A stretch of 64,000 bases of DNA, taken from the NCBI RefSeq assembly GCF_023822025.1, contig NZ_CP082909.1:1292001-1356000 (forward strand), written 5' to 3'. The notes beneath the pieces are model-generated. The model was given only the letters and a program-made list of their open reading frames with translations. It made no database searches and was not told the origin of the DNA. Made by a program: the position numbers and the translations under genes. Of this stretch, positions 35,044 to 44,092 are shown piece by piece (position 1 is the stretch's first letter; each line of letters begins with the position of its first letter). Source of the DNA: Endozoicomonas sp. 4G. Lineage in GTDB: Bacteria; Pseudomonadota; Gammaproteobacteria; Pseudomonadales; Endozoicomonadaceae.

Positions 35044-35449
35044 TTTCCCCGGTTCTTCGCCAATAAACCCCTTGATAAACTGATCAGGCCCGGTATTAAG
35101 CCTGAGCATATAAACGACAAGGTTCTTGGAAGGACTCTGGATGAACTCTTTGAACTCAATGCCAGTAAAGTCTATTTTGAACTGGCTATCAAGGTCTTAA
35201 AACATCTCAAGCTCCAGTGCGACGCCCTAAACCTTGACGGCACCAGCATACACGTCGATAGACGCTATAACAGCGACAGCGAAGAGGACGATGAAGACCT
35301 CAACATTCAGCTGCTAGAGCATTCATGTTTGGGTCATCGACGGGACGGAGAAACATGTGGTAGGCATTACGGAAAGCCAGTCGACAATCATTTTAATTTT
35401 AGGGTCTACGTACCAGTCGATTTATTCCTGATTGGGGTGGTGAATGTCG
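35044..35449 (+). pseudogene. Remnant of an IS1634-like transposase
   Basis: One plus-strand frame from 35044 reads FFANKPLDKLIRPGIKPEHI, then NDKVLGRTLDELFE, LKLQCDALNLDGTSIHVDRR and YNSDSEEDD. This is the central part of IS1634/IS4-type transposases (GIKPEHLND-x-VLGRTLDxL and LHLDSTSFHVDG). The first DDE-type aspartate is retained but the rest of the domain is lost. A frameshift likely lies near 35040, since QALCVV in another frame continues upstream. The remainder of 34830-35043 holds no clear gene. Confidence 0.65.
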
Positions 35450-35452
35450 GAT

Positions 35453-37720
35453 TTAAAACTCCCGACTTAGCATCTTCTTAAGAGCATCAGATTCGTCTTT
35501 TCGCCAGGCCCTGGTTTTGTCTCTCTGTGGACGGTTGCCATCAAGGGCATCTGCTTTGTTGAATAATTCTCGCCATTCTTTCTCACTGCCGCCTAACATT
35601 CTAATACAGTGGGCTTTGTGCGAATAAGCACTTGCACTCGGGGGGTATTTCTTTAATATCAACTCAACCAGTTCAAGCGACTTGTTTAAGTTAGATATTC
35701 CTGATTCCATATCGTCATCGTTGACCTGATGACAGGCCAGAGTGAAATAATGGACTGAGGTCTTCAGTAGTGTACTGACGCTTTCCGGATAATCAGCATC
35801 CATTGCCATAAAATTTGGCTGTCCAATAAACAAGCCCAACCGTACTGATTTAAATTCATCGGTACGATAAAGGGGATAGCAACGTTCAACCAGCGTTTCA
35901 GCTTGCTTCTGTTTGCCATTTGCGCGCCAGATTCGCAGTAGAGCCAGGTCGGTGTCATGATCCCCTGAGGGGGTGCATAGCCAATCCTCGTTGTCATCGG
36001 GGCGCTTGCCAATCGTGTCCAGCAGCAGCCTTTCAGCCCACTGATATTTGCCTGTTGTCTCCCAGTTTCGCACCAAAGACAGATCAATCTTGTAAAGCCC
36101 ACAGGCTGTGCACAGACTCTCTTCACTGCTACTGAAACCCTTGCCACTTGCGTTCAGCAGCAGTCTTTCAGACAATTCATATTTATCCATCAGCTGCCAG
36201 AGAAGTGCCAGAACCAGGTCCATGCCATTGTGCCCACAGGGCTTGCACAGCTCTTCCAGACTGGCATCAAGGCGCTTGCCAAGCATGTTAAGCAGTAGTT
36301 TTTCAGCCAGCTCATATTTGCCCACCAGCTCCCAGAACCGCACCAGTGCCAGATCGGTTTCATGATGCCCGCAGGGTGTGCAAAGTATCTCCTCATGATG
36401 ATAGGGGCTCTTGTTGCTCATATTCAGCAACAGTCTTTCAGTCAGTTCAAATTTATCCATTGTCTGCCACAATAGCGCCCGAATCAGATCAATAGAGTGG
36501 TGCCCGCAGGGCTGGCACAGTTCTTCTTTACTGGCATTGGGGCGCTTGCCGCTCAGGTTCAGCAGCAGTCTTTCTGCCAGGTGACTTTTGCCATTTTCTT
36601 CCCACTGCCGCACCAGAGTCAGATCTGTGTCAAGATGCCCACTAGGCTGGCACAGTTCTTCTTCACTGGCATCGGGGTGCTTACCGCTCATGTTCAGCAG
36701 CAGTCTCTCAGCCAGTTCATTTTTGCCCATCAATCGCCAGAGTCGTGCCAGGGCCAGATCAGTGTCAATATCTCCAGAGGTGGTGCACAAAATCTCCTCG
36801 CTGTCATCGCGGTTCTTGTTACTCATGCTCAGCAGTAGATCCTGAGCCAGTTCATAGCAGCCCATCTCCTGCCAGAGTCGTGCCAGCGCTATGTTTACGA
36901 CGTGGAGTTGTTTATGCAGTTTTTTTACAGCGTCAGAGGTTGGGTTTGATCTTAGCTGGTAAATCAATTCTATTTTTACATTCAACAGCAACGCCTGGGC
37001 CAGCTTGTGTTTACCTGTAAACTGCCACAGTCGGGCATTGGCAATATCAACGTCAAAATCGCGGGAAGTTCTGACCAGGATCTTCCGAGAGTGGCTGGGC
37101 TTTTTGCGTCTCAGTCTCAAAAGTCGTGCTTCAGCATCAAGGTATCGTCCAAGGGCTTGCTCACACAGGCTCAGGGTTAGATCAAGGTTGTGAATGATTG
37201 AAGCATCGAATGAGTTGAGTGTTCGGCTCATCCTGAGTTCTTCCAGAAGCAAGCGAGCTTGTTCCTGTTTTGCGCGGGTTTGATCTTTTAGTGATCTTGC
37301 AAGCCCTATGATGACACTTTGGTAGTCGATCATCTCCAGTGTAAGCAGGTGTTCATTTATGATGATCCAGAATGCATTTTCGGCATCTTCGAATCTTCCA
37401 TTTTTTAGTACTGCGTAAGCGACATCGATTTTTTTTCTACTTTCAGGGGGAGTCTTTGTGGCCCACTGATGAAACGGAGGAAGAAAAGGAGGTGCGTGGA
37501 TTGCAGTTACCTGTCGGTCTGTAATAGGTGTTGCTGTGCCCTGAAATCCCTGAATACCAGGAATAAACGATGTAGCCTGCGGGTATATTGTAAATTCAGC
37601 AAGCCCTACCGCACCGGTATTTGAACCCGACGCACCCTGCAGTGACGGCAGCGATGCCGTGGTCGTTGTGGTGATTGAACTGGTCGCGCCACTGGTGACT
37701 GGTGTTGATCCGTAACTCAT
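35453..37720 (-). CDS. LC-x-P-C-G repeat protein, 7 repeats, divergent N-terminus
   Basis: The start at 37720 (MSYGSTPVTSG, GGAGG upstream) gives 755 residues. The N-terminus is Thr/Ser-rich and lacks the LPPAY motif of the other copies, but the following SFIPGIQGF and ITDRQVTAIHAPPFLP match them. Seven tandem units of 45 residues follow the TPR-like region (for example LCQPSGHLDTDLTLVRQW and LCTPCGHHETDLALVRFW). The C-terminal module is conserved (HYFTLACHQVNDD, AYSHKAHCIRMLGGSEKEW). It is the outermost member of the cluster and closest in sequence to the broken gene at 31040-33864. Function unknown. Confidence 0.78.
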   Translation of the reverse strand: MSYGSTPVTSGATSSITTTTTASLPSLQGASGSNTGAVGLAEFTIYPQATSFIPGIQGFQGTATPITDRQVTAIHAPPFLPPFHQWATKTPPESRKKIDVAYAVLKNGRFEDAENAFWIIINEHLLTLEMIDYQSVIIGLARSLKDQTRAKQEQARLLLEELRMSRTLNSFDASIIHNLDLTLSLCEQALGRYLDAEARLLRLRRKKPSHSRKILVRTSRDFDVDIANARLWQFTGKHKLAQALLLNVKIELIYQLRSNPTSDAVKKLHKQLHVVNIALARLWQEMGCYELAQDLLLSMSNKNRDDSEEILCTTSGDIDTDLALARLWRLMGKNELAERLLLNMSGKHPDASEEELCQPSGHLDTDLTLVRQWEENGKSHLAERLLLNLSGKRPNASKEELCQPCGHHSIDLIRALLWQTMDKFELTERLLLNMSNKSPYHHEEILCTPCGHHETDLALVRFWELVGKYELAEKLLLNMLGKRLDASLEELCKPCGHNGMDLVLALLWQLMDKYELSERLLLNASGKGFSSSEESLCTACGLYKIDLSLVRNWETTGKYQWAERLLLDTIGKRPDDNEDWLCTPSGDHDTDLALLRIWRANGKQKQAETLVERCYPLYRTDEFKSVRLGLFIGQPNFMAMDADYPESVSTLLKTSVHYFTLACHQVNDDDMESGISNLNKSLELVELILKKYPPSASAYSHKAHCIRMLGGSEKEWRELFNKADALDGNRPQRDKTRAWRKDESDALKKMLSREF

Positions 37721-37771
37721 AGTTATGAAAACCTCCCTTTGCGGGTTAAGACAGCAAATGGGCATGAAAGT

Positions 37772-38000
37772 TCATGGGGGGCTTTTATCAAACAAGATGT
37801 AAAGCTGACGAAGCCTGAATCCAGATCGGCAGGCTATCGTGATTGCCTTGATCCAGCTTCCAGTCACAAGTTGTTTCTTAGATGGTTTGCCCAGTTGGAG
37901 CAGGCTTCGTTCCAGAAAGGTAAAAAATTCGGCGTGCTCGAAGCGGTTCGTAAGTCGATTCAATTTTGCATACCTGAATGCAGGTACTTTTATTTTGATA
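37772..38000 (+). other. Possible gene fragment cut by the IS remnant
   Basis: A plus-strand frame reads KLTKPESRSAGYRDCLDPA, then LFLRWFAQLEQASFQKGKKF and up to the IS left end at 38001. It has plausible codon use but no recognised family. It could be the start of a gene interrupted by the IS, or chance. Confidence 0.25.
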
Positions 38001-38447
38001 TTGAACGAAATTAAGGGCGCAATCCCGCTTCTTTAGAGGCGGGTCAAGCCCTTGCAAGGCGTTAGCCTTGCTTTAAAAGTTGGATTTGACAAAAAGTTTA
38101 TTTAAGCCAGAATGTCGTAAACATTTAGAGGCCACCCACAATGTGGATGGTATATCCTACGAGTCAAGAGTGTGCCACTACACACTCAACCGATAATATC
38201 GGACACTTTAAGCTGAATAAACCGTCAGCACTCGTAGTAAAAACGAACAATTAATTGGACTCTGGAACGGAGTTGGTCGGCAAGGGAGTTCCCGTGCTGA
38301 TTATAGGACGTGGAGCCAATCGTAAGTCGAGAGAGGGCAAGCTTTCTCCTGCAGGTGGCAGTGAAACGTCAAAAAAGAAAAGAACGACATCTACTTTGTT
38401 AGGTGTTTAGTATTGGAAGCTCGCTCCTTTAGGGGCGAGTAGTTCAC
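38001..38447 (+). mobile_element. Fossil IS605-type element: both ends and a tnpB C-terminal remnant
   Basis: The left end (from 38001) is nearly identical to that at 32321, and the right end hairpin (GCTCGCTCC/GGGGCGAG, 38420-38437) to that at 48085-48110. Between them a degenerate frame retains PTSQECA (zinc ribbon), DNIGHFKLN and SGTELVGKGVPVLIIGRGAN, the C-terminus of TnpB, with internal deletions and frameshifts. No tnpA is left. The element is non-autonomous. Confidence 0.75.
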
Positions 38448-38459
38448 CTACAACAGCTG

Positions 38460-38822
38460 ATGATTGAGCTGGAAAACGGACAGCTATTTAGCTTCGATAA
38501 TCTGAGTGACGGTTATCGTAATACTCTGGCTATAGTGGCAGATATCGCACACAGAGCGGGTCGCCTGAATCCTCATCTGATGGAGAGAGCCCCATTAGAA
38601 ACTCCTGGCATTGTGCTGATTGATGAAGTCGATTTGCATCTGCATCCCAAATGGCAGCGTCGGGTATTAAATGACCTGCGGGAAGCATTCCCGAAAGTGC
38701 AGTTAAAGCAGGAGCTGGACGAGTTGAGTGCGCCCTTCAGTGATAATGTGGCTTATCATGCCTTTCTTGAGATGGAGCGAGCTGCATCCGGCCTGGGTAA
38801 AGGAAAAGTTGTAGAGGAGTAA
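38460..38822 (+). pseudogene. C-terminal fragment of an AAA-type ATPase (OLD/PtuA-like)
   Basis: The fragment reads FSFDNLSDGYRNTLAIVADI, which carries the ABC-type signature region. It continues with PGIVLIDEVDLHLHPKWQRR, a perfect Walker B plus D-loop of the RecF/OLD-like ATPases used in defence systems. The Walker A part is missing because the upstream DNA is the IS fossil. After PKVQ the expected sensor segment (around TTHSP) is absent, indicating an internal deletion. The frame then ends ERAASGLGKGKVVEE. It overlaps nothing and is followed 3 bp later by an HNH-like start. Confidence 0.7.
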
Positions 38823-38825
38823 TTC

Positions 38826-38936
38826 GTGAGGCCAGTGGATAAGGGGGCTGAGCCTCTGGATGAGAACGGCAATCCAAAGCAATTCAGTCGATATCATAGT
38901 GTCAGAAGAGATTTAATTAGGACCGCACCAACCACC
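38826..38936 (+). pseudogene. N-terminal fragment of a possible HNH nuclease (PtuB-like)
   Basis: A GTG at 38826 starts a frame reading VRPVDKGAEPLDENGNPKQF, then SRYHSVRRDLI. Starts of this type (M-R-x-V-x-KG-x-x-P) are seen in the HNH proteins that follow AAA ATPases in Septu and retron-associated defence pairs. The frame enters a dispersed repeat within 40 codons, so no HNH motif remains. The identification is tentative and depends on the neighbouring ATPase. Confidence 0.4.
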
Positions 38937-39030
38937 CTTCAACTCCGCTCAGGGTAAACGGAGTTTGGGTGCCATTGATAATCTGGAGAGTGGTAACGAG
39001 GAGGGGTACGGATATCAGCGCCTGGGCGAG
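38932..39030. repeat. Dispersed repeat unit
   Basis: It shares CCTTC-A-ACTCCGCTCAGG, the TTTGGGTGCCATTGATAATC stretch and GGATATCAG with 253-358. Its end runs into the stop region of the phosphatase gene at 39015. Confidence 0.6.
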
Positions 39031-41243
39031 CGTCTATTCCGACTGAAGTCATCAATAAGCTTTTGAATCTTATCGCCTATCTGATGCCAGTTTTCGTCCG
39101 CTTGCAAGGTCTCGGCATAACTAAGAATCTGATTGAGCTGCTGCTGATCTGACTGCCGATCTGCCTGCCGTAAGACATGGGTAAGTTCACTGCTCAGCTT
39201 CTTGATATTAAATGCTTGTAATGTTTTTCCATACTGGCCATCAGCAATTTTATTAACCAGTTGTTCGGCATTTTTAGGACCCGTGTATTTCGATCTCTTG
39301 GCAGCGACTGGTGGTGAGGGGGGTAAGTCCGGAGCCTTTTCAACAGCAGTGTCTTTTTTCGTTGCAAAAGTGGTATTTACGTAAAGTTCATCCTCATTTT
39401 CTCTTCGGATTTTGTCTGCTGTTCTGTCGACAGTGGCATAGTCTTCTGAGCCATACCCCAGCCCATTGTCTTCAGGTTCCGGGGCTTTTTGGGGCGTTGC
39501 AACAGTCAGTCCCGCTTCTTTCAGTAAAGGATCAAACAGGGGGGTGAATTGTCCGTGAACCGCTGTGAGGGTATTGAACTGTCCTGCCGTTTGCACGAAT
39601 TTGTTCCTGACCTGGCGGGCGGTAGTAATGGTTTTAGTGAAATCCTGGGGAACTTCTCCCGTTTTTTGATACTGCCGCAGGCTGTTATCAATCGTTATGA
39701 AGGTTCCGGTTCTGCCGACTCCCGCATTGCAATTGACGACGGTGGGGTTACCTGACCGGTTTGCAACAGAGGGGTGCTGGCGTAACTTTTCAACCAGTAC
39801 CGACAGTTTTGCCAATCTTTCCGGGGTACCGGCGGTATGGTCTGCCCAGCCTTTATCGTAAACCCTGAACTGTGTTTCTCCGTTAATGGAGAGTTGTTTG
39901 ACGGTCACGTTGCCCTTGTCAAAAGAATACTGCCCATCCAGTCTAACCTTAACGCCGTCACAGTCTTTTTCTTCGCCGACTGTTTTCGGGCCAACTTCGA
40001 TAGAATGTCTATTGGGGGGTTTATTGGAAACTTTCGGATTTGCGAGTTCCATAGAATTAACAAGAGAAACGGATACGGCAGGACGGTGATGAGCTAGCAT
40101 CTTAATGAAGTTATTTTCTGTTTCCTCAAGCGGCCCCTGACTGGCAATAAAGCTGCCACCAGGCAGGTCGACTTTGGCAGCATGATAGAAAGCTCCGGGT
40201 GCGAATCCTGGGGCTTTATCACTCTGAAAGATGTCTTTTGGGAATTTTGGCTTTGCTCCATCTATGAATTTAGGGCTTCTATCGAGATCACCCTTTATGT
40301 AGGGGCTGTTTTTTTGAATAGCTTGGAATTGGTTTTTAATGTTAAGGTCCTCAGGCTGGTGGGGGAACTCCTGGCCCAGTTTAAGCGAGGCTCCCCGGAA
40401 AGTGCCAAATGTAAGTTGTGAGCCTTTGTCTGAGTCATAGATACCCTGCAGGGACGGAGTCAGTTCCTTAAGTTCATGGGTTCGGGAGTCGGGAGCTTCC
40501 TGAAGACCAAATCGACGATCAACCTCTGCAAGCATCGCATCTGCAAGCTTGGAGCCACGGCCATAATGGTTGGCTAAATGGTCTTTGAGACCCTGCACAT
40601 TATTACCAAATTTTTTCAGTTCTTCGGGGACTTTTCTTTCAGCGTAAATTTCTCGTACTTCTTGCTTGGCGGTATCATAACTAGAGTCCTTTTTATCTCT
40701 AAGTTCAAATATCAATGCCTTGATATCCGAAGTAGGGAGCTGCTGGACGGTTTCCGAGAACTTGTTGAGTAAGAAATTGGAATCAGCATCGTCAAATTTG
40801 CCATGGTCTATATTCTTAATGATTTCTGGAGCTGTCAGGGTTTTAGCTGCCTGGGTTTCAGGAGCGCTGCGTCTGACTTCAAGCGGTGTGTTAGCGGGTT
40901 TAGAATGGGTTTTGGGTTGCTCATTCACCTGGTTGGGAAGCTTGGGCAGTAGGCGGGCACTTCTTTCTGAAAGCGATGTTGAAGGCGGTTTTGATGGGTT
41001 CGCTGCAGTGTCAGCGCGATGTTCATGCAACTTGCTATGGAAGTGGTCATAGACGGGTTTAACCAAGCCGTGCACACCGAGAACTTCCCGTGCAACTCTC
41101 AAGCCCCAGACTTTCGAAGCACTGCAATTGTAGAGTTTGCCGTTGACCTTGACTGTTTTGGAAATTGAATTCTGTGGATCAGCGCCTGCTGTTTGAGAAG
41201 GACTTATTGAAGGAGTCCCGCCGTTATTAATTGTATTGCCCAC
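39015..41243 (-). CDS. Eukaryotic-type protein tyrosine phosphatase, effector candidate
   Basis: A 742-residue protein with a PTP catalytic domain at about residues 270-570. It shows FIASQGPLEETENNFIKML (substrate region), a WAD loop in place of WPD, and VNCNAGVGRTGT with catalytic Cys505 and Arg511 (usual motif HC-x5-R; here Asn precedes Cys). QVRNKFVQTAGQFNTL follows. Flanking regions are long and partly disordered, with a Pro-rich PPSPP (641-645) and tyrosines in DYATV (602) and ELYVN (621) that resemble host SH2-binding sites. No signal peptide is present. The start is GTG with AGGAGAG upstream. This layout recalls secreted Yersinia/Salmonella phosphatases; the secretion route is not in the window. 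Confidence 0.8.
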   Translation of the reverse strand: MGNTINNGGTPSISPSQTAGADPQNSISKTVKVNGKLYNCSASKVWGLRVAREVLGVHGLVKPVYDHFHSKLHEHRADTAANPSKPPSTSLSERSARLLPKLPNQVNEQPKTHSKPANTPLEVRRSAPETQAAKTLTAPEIIKNIDHGKFDDADSNFLLNKFSETVQQLPTSDIKALIFELRDKKDSSYDTAKQEVREIYAERKVPEELKKFGNNVQGLKDHLANHYGRGSKLADAMLAEVDRRFGLQEAPDSRTHELKELTPSLQGIYDSDKGSQLTFGTFRGASLKLGQEFPHQPEDLNIKNQFQAIQKNSPYIKGDLDRSPKFIDGAKPKFPKDIFQSDKAPGFAPGAFYHAAKVDLPGGSFIASQGPLEETENNFIKMLAHHRPAVSVSLVNSMELANPKVSNKPPNRHSIEVGPKTVGEEKDCDGVKVRLDGQYSFDKGNVTVKQLSINGETQFRVYDKGWADHTAGTPERLAKLSVLVEKLRQHPSVANRSGNPTVVNCNAGVGRTGTFITIDNSLRQYQKTGEVPQDFTKTITTARQVRNKFVQTAGQFNTLTAVHGQFTPLFDPLLKEAGLTVATPQKAPEPEDNGLGYGSEDYATVDRTADKIRRENEDELYVNTTFATKKDTAVEKAPDLPPSPPVAAKRSKYTGPKNAEQLVNKIADGQYGKTLQAFNIKKLSSELTHVLRQADRQSDQQQLNQILSYAETLQADENWHQIGDKIQKLIDDFSRNRRSPRR

Positions 41244-41414
41244 AACCTCTCTCCTGAGAATCTTCCTTGATTCTTGCAGTATAAATGGCTACGTGACTTT
41301 TTCCATTGAGTGGCTAGCTGGCGAGGCAGGCAGACGATCCTTGTTAAAAGGTGTCATATTTCTGGCATAGTTCACAGCCGGAAACACCGCTCATTTTACC
41401 CGTGCGATTCCTAT

Positions 41415-42020
41415 TCACTGGCGTTTGTGACGCGAGCCTTTTCGGGCGGGTTTTGCTTGTTTGGCAGGTGGCTTGCCACTGGCTTCCTCTGGTGAGTTAA
41501 ACAGCAGATAAAGCTCCATTAACACTTCCGGGATCTGGCTGCACATATCTTCAGCCAGTTGCTCATCCTGCAGGATCGCTTCAAACTCAGGCTCATCGTC
41601 AAGCAGCCCGCAGCCGAGCATGATCGGGAGCATCAGCTCACTGACTTCCTGTTCATTTTCCTGGTACCACTGTTCTTCCGCCATGATATGGGCCTGGAGA
41701 AAACCGCAGCACCAGTCCATCAAGTCTTCATCATACGGGTCGGTAAATTCTTCACAGGAGAGCTCAAAGCCCTCTTCTTTATTAAATTGTCGATCGATCG
41801 CCAGTAACAAGTGGTCCAGCGTCTGTTCGAGCGAGGCTAAGTCTTCACGGGTGAGCGTTACCGGAGCTCCGAACAGAATCTCATTACGTTCATCTGTCTT
41901 CAATTCGAAGGTGACAATGGCCATGGCGGTATAAAAGCCATGGATGGCGTGGAAGGTTAAGCCTTCCTCATCCGCATACTTGTTCAGCAGCGGTTCAAGA
42001 GTGGAACAGATGTCCTGCAT
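41415..42020 (-). CDS. YecA/YgfB (UPF0149) family protein
   Basis: The 201-residue protein has the UPF0149 features: GLTFHAIHGFYTAMAI, then DLMDWCCGFLQAH and a C-terminal basic tail (KQAKPARKGSRHKRQ). Members are small acidic helical proteins; some carry a SEC-C zinc motif at the end, which is absent here. The molecular role is unknown for this branch. It is transcribed leftward, divergent from recQ, with about 160 bp between them. Confidence 0.8.
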   Translation of the reverse strand: MQDICSTLEPLLNKYADEEGLTFHAIHGFYTAMAIVTFELKTDERNEILFGAPVTLTREDLASLEQTLDHLLLAIDRQFNKEEGFELSCEEFTDPYDEDLMDWCCGFLQAHIMAEEQWYQENEQEVSELMLPIMLGCGLLDDEPEFEAILQDEQLAEDMCSQIPEVLMELYLLFNSPEEASGKPPAKQAKPARKGSRHKRQ

Positions 42021-42181
42021 TTAAAGAAAATCCGGTATGAATTGAAGTTGGGAAGTTTACATCAGTTTTCTGAAAGATGCCTGTTTATTCCCGGTTGAGG
42101 TCATGTGCCAGTTTGATGCTATACTGATCCGTCTGTTTTAATCTAATTAATCACTGTCGTTTAGATGTGCACTGGACTGTA

Positions 42182-44011
42182 ATGGCCGACCCTGCTCTTA
42201 ATGTTCTGCAAAATACTTTCGGGTTCGAATCTTTCCGTGGTTTTCAAGGGGAAGTCATCAGGGAGGTTACAGAAGGGCGTGATGCGCTGGTTCTCATGCC
42301 GACCGGCGGTGGTAAATCGCTTTGCTATCAGGTACCGGCTCTGGTAATGGCGGGTACTGCCATTGTTGTATCCCCTCTGATTGCTTTGATGGAAGATCAG
42401 ATCCGTAATCTCAAGCAGATAGGTATTCGGGCCGAAAGCCTGAACTCTGGTGTCTCCATGGAAGAGCAGTACCGGATCGAACAGGAACTGTTCACCGGGC
42501 ATCTTGATCTGCTCTATGTCGCTCCCGAACGTCTGATGACGGAAATGATGCTGAGAAAGCTGGATCAGGTACGGGTTTCCCTGTTTGCCATTGACGAAGC
42601 CCACTGTGTATCCCAATGGGGACATGACTTCAGGCCCGAATATTTACAGCTCTCAGTACTGAAGACACGCTTTCCCACCGTTCCCAGAATTGCCCTGACC
42701 GCCACGGCAGACAAACGGACCCGTCAGGAAATTATCGACCGTCTGGGGCTGGAACAGGCCCGGGTGTTTGTTGACAGCTTTAACCGGGCCAATATTTTCT
42801 ACCGCATCAGTCAGAAGAAGCAGGGTAAGCAGCAATTACTGAGATTTCTGGAAAAAGAGCATCCTGAAGATTCCGGCATAGTCTATTGCCTTTCCAGAAA
42901 ACGGGTGGAGGATACCGCGGCCTGGCTGAATGCCCAGGGTCGAAAAGCATTGCCCTATCATGGCGGGATGACGAGCTACGATCGCAAGCACAATCAACAC
43001 CGCTTTCTCAACGAAGACGGCATGATCATGGTCGCGACCCTGGCTTTCGGGATGGGGATTGATAAGCCGGACGTTCGCTTTGTTGCTCACCTGGACCTGC
43101 CAAGAAGCATTGAGGCTTATTATCAGGAAACTGGCCGGGCAGGTCGTGATGGGCTTCCAGCTACCGCCTGGATGGTTTACGGCCTCCAGGACGTCATGTT
43201 GCTCAGGCAGATTCAGTCGAATTCTACCGCTGCCCCTGAAATTCAGCGAATAGAGCAGCAGAAGCTGGAGGCCATGTTGTCTCTCTGTGAAGTAACGGGT
43301 TGTCGCCGCCAGGTGTTGCTGGAATATTTCGGTGAGCCTCTGAAAGAGAAGTGTGGCAACTGTGACCTTTGTCTGGAGCCGGTGGCCACCTGGGATGGTA
43401 CAGAGGCAGCCAGAAAAGCACTCTCCTGCGTTTACCGAACGGGGCAGATGTTTGGTGTCTCGCACCTGGTTGACGTGCTGATTGGCAAAGAAACCGCCAA
43501 AGTCAGCCAGTTTGGTCACCGTCGGATAAGCACCTTTGGTATCGGCAGCGAATTTAAACAGAGTGAGTGGCGTTCAGTCTTCCGGCAGCTGGTGGCCAGA
43601 GGGTTTATAAATGTTGATGTAGAAGGGCATGGCGCACTCAAACTGAATGAAAAGTGCCGCCCCCTGCTCAAAGGCAATGAGCGTTTATTACTCCGCCAGG
43701 ATCGCTTCGAGTACGCCACTGAAAGAGCCGCAGGCAAAACCCGGAGTGTGGATCAGGGGCGGGTTATTATTAACGACTATGATCGTCCACTATGGGAAGC
43801 CATGAGAGCCCGTCGTAAAGAACTGGCAGAAGAGCAGGGCGTTCCTGCCTACGTCATTTTCAATGACAAAACCCTCTATGAAATGCTTAATGTTAAACCC
43901 GCCAGCCTGGAGGCTCTGTCTCATATTTCAGGGGTGGGTGAATACAAGCTGGAAAAATATGGGCAGACTTTTGTGGAGTTGATAGCCGGGTTTGTTGTTT
44001 CGACTGTTTGA
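42182..44011 (+). CDS. recQ: ATP-dependent DNA helicase RecQ
   Basis: A 609-residue superfamily 2 helicase that unwinds DNA 3' to 5' in recombination and fork repair. Motifs in order: Walker [14 protein letters not shown], the DEAH box with [31 protein letters not shown], and the TGRAGRDG arginine-finger motif. The zinc-binding cysteines are in CEVTGCRRQ and EKCGNCDLC, followed by a winged helix and a C-terminal HRDC domain ([17 protein letters not shown]). The start at 42182 gives the usual length; a GTG at 42167 would add five residues. Confidence 0.97.
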   Translation: MADPALNVLQNTFGFESFRGFQGEVIREVTEGRDALVLMPTGGGKSLCYQVPALVMAGTAIVVSPLIALMEDQIRNLKQIGIRAESLNSGVSMEEQYRIEQELFTGHLDLLYVAPERLMTEMMLRKLDQVRVSLFAIDEAHCVSQWGHDFRPEYLQLSVLKTRFPTVPRIALTATADKRTRQEIIDRLGLEQARVFVDSFNRANIFYRISQKKQGKQQLLRFLEKEHPEDSGIVYCLSRKRVEDTAAWLNAQGRKALPYHGGMTSYDRKHNQHRFLNEDGMIMVATLAFGMGIDKPDVRFVAHLDLPRSIEAYYQETGRAGRDGLPATAWMVYGLQDVMLLRQIQSNSTAAPEIQRIEQQKLEAMLSLCEVTGCRRQVLLEYFGEPLKEKCGNCDLCLEPVATWDGTEAARKALSCVYRTGQMFGVSHLVDVLIGKETAKVSQFGHRRISTFGIGSEFKQSEWRSVFRQLVARGFINVDVEGHGALKLNEKCRPLLKGNERLLLRQDRFEYATERAAGKTRSVDQGRVIINDYDRPLWEAMRARRKELAEEQGVPAYVIFNDKTLYEMLNVKPASLEALSHISGVGEYKLEKYGQTFVELIAGFVVSTV

Positions 44012-44092
44012 TAAGCGTATTCACTTCTATGCTGGAGCATGGGAGCTTGTCGAATTAGGCTATTGGTTTTTTATCAGCTTTAGCAGTTTCTT

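Noticed and set aside
34872-35159. Minus-strand frame of 95 codons
   Set aside because: It is antisense to the transposase relic, which explains its openness.
29000-37000. Strong 135-bp periodicity that could look like a CRISPR or satellite array
   Set aside because: The period is coding: each unit translates to a 45-residue repeat with changing sequence, and there are no identical repeats with unique spacers or cas genes.
29035-37193. Many plus-strand frames of 60-130 codons opposite the repeat-protein genes
   Set aside because: They recur with the repeat period and are mirror frames of the coding repeats.
39202-40421. Plus-strand frames opposite the tyrosine phosphatase gene
   Set aside because: They overlap a clearly conserved phosphatase gene and show no domain features.
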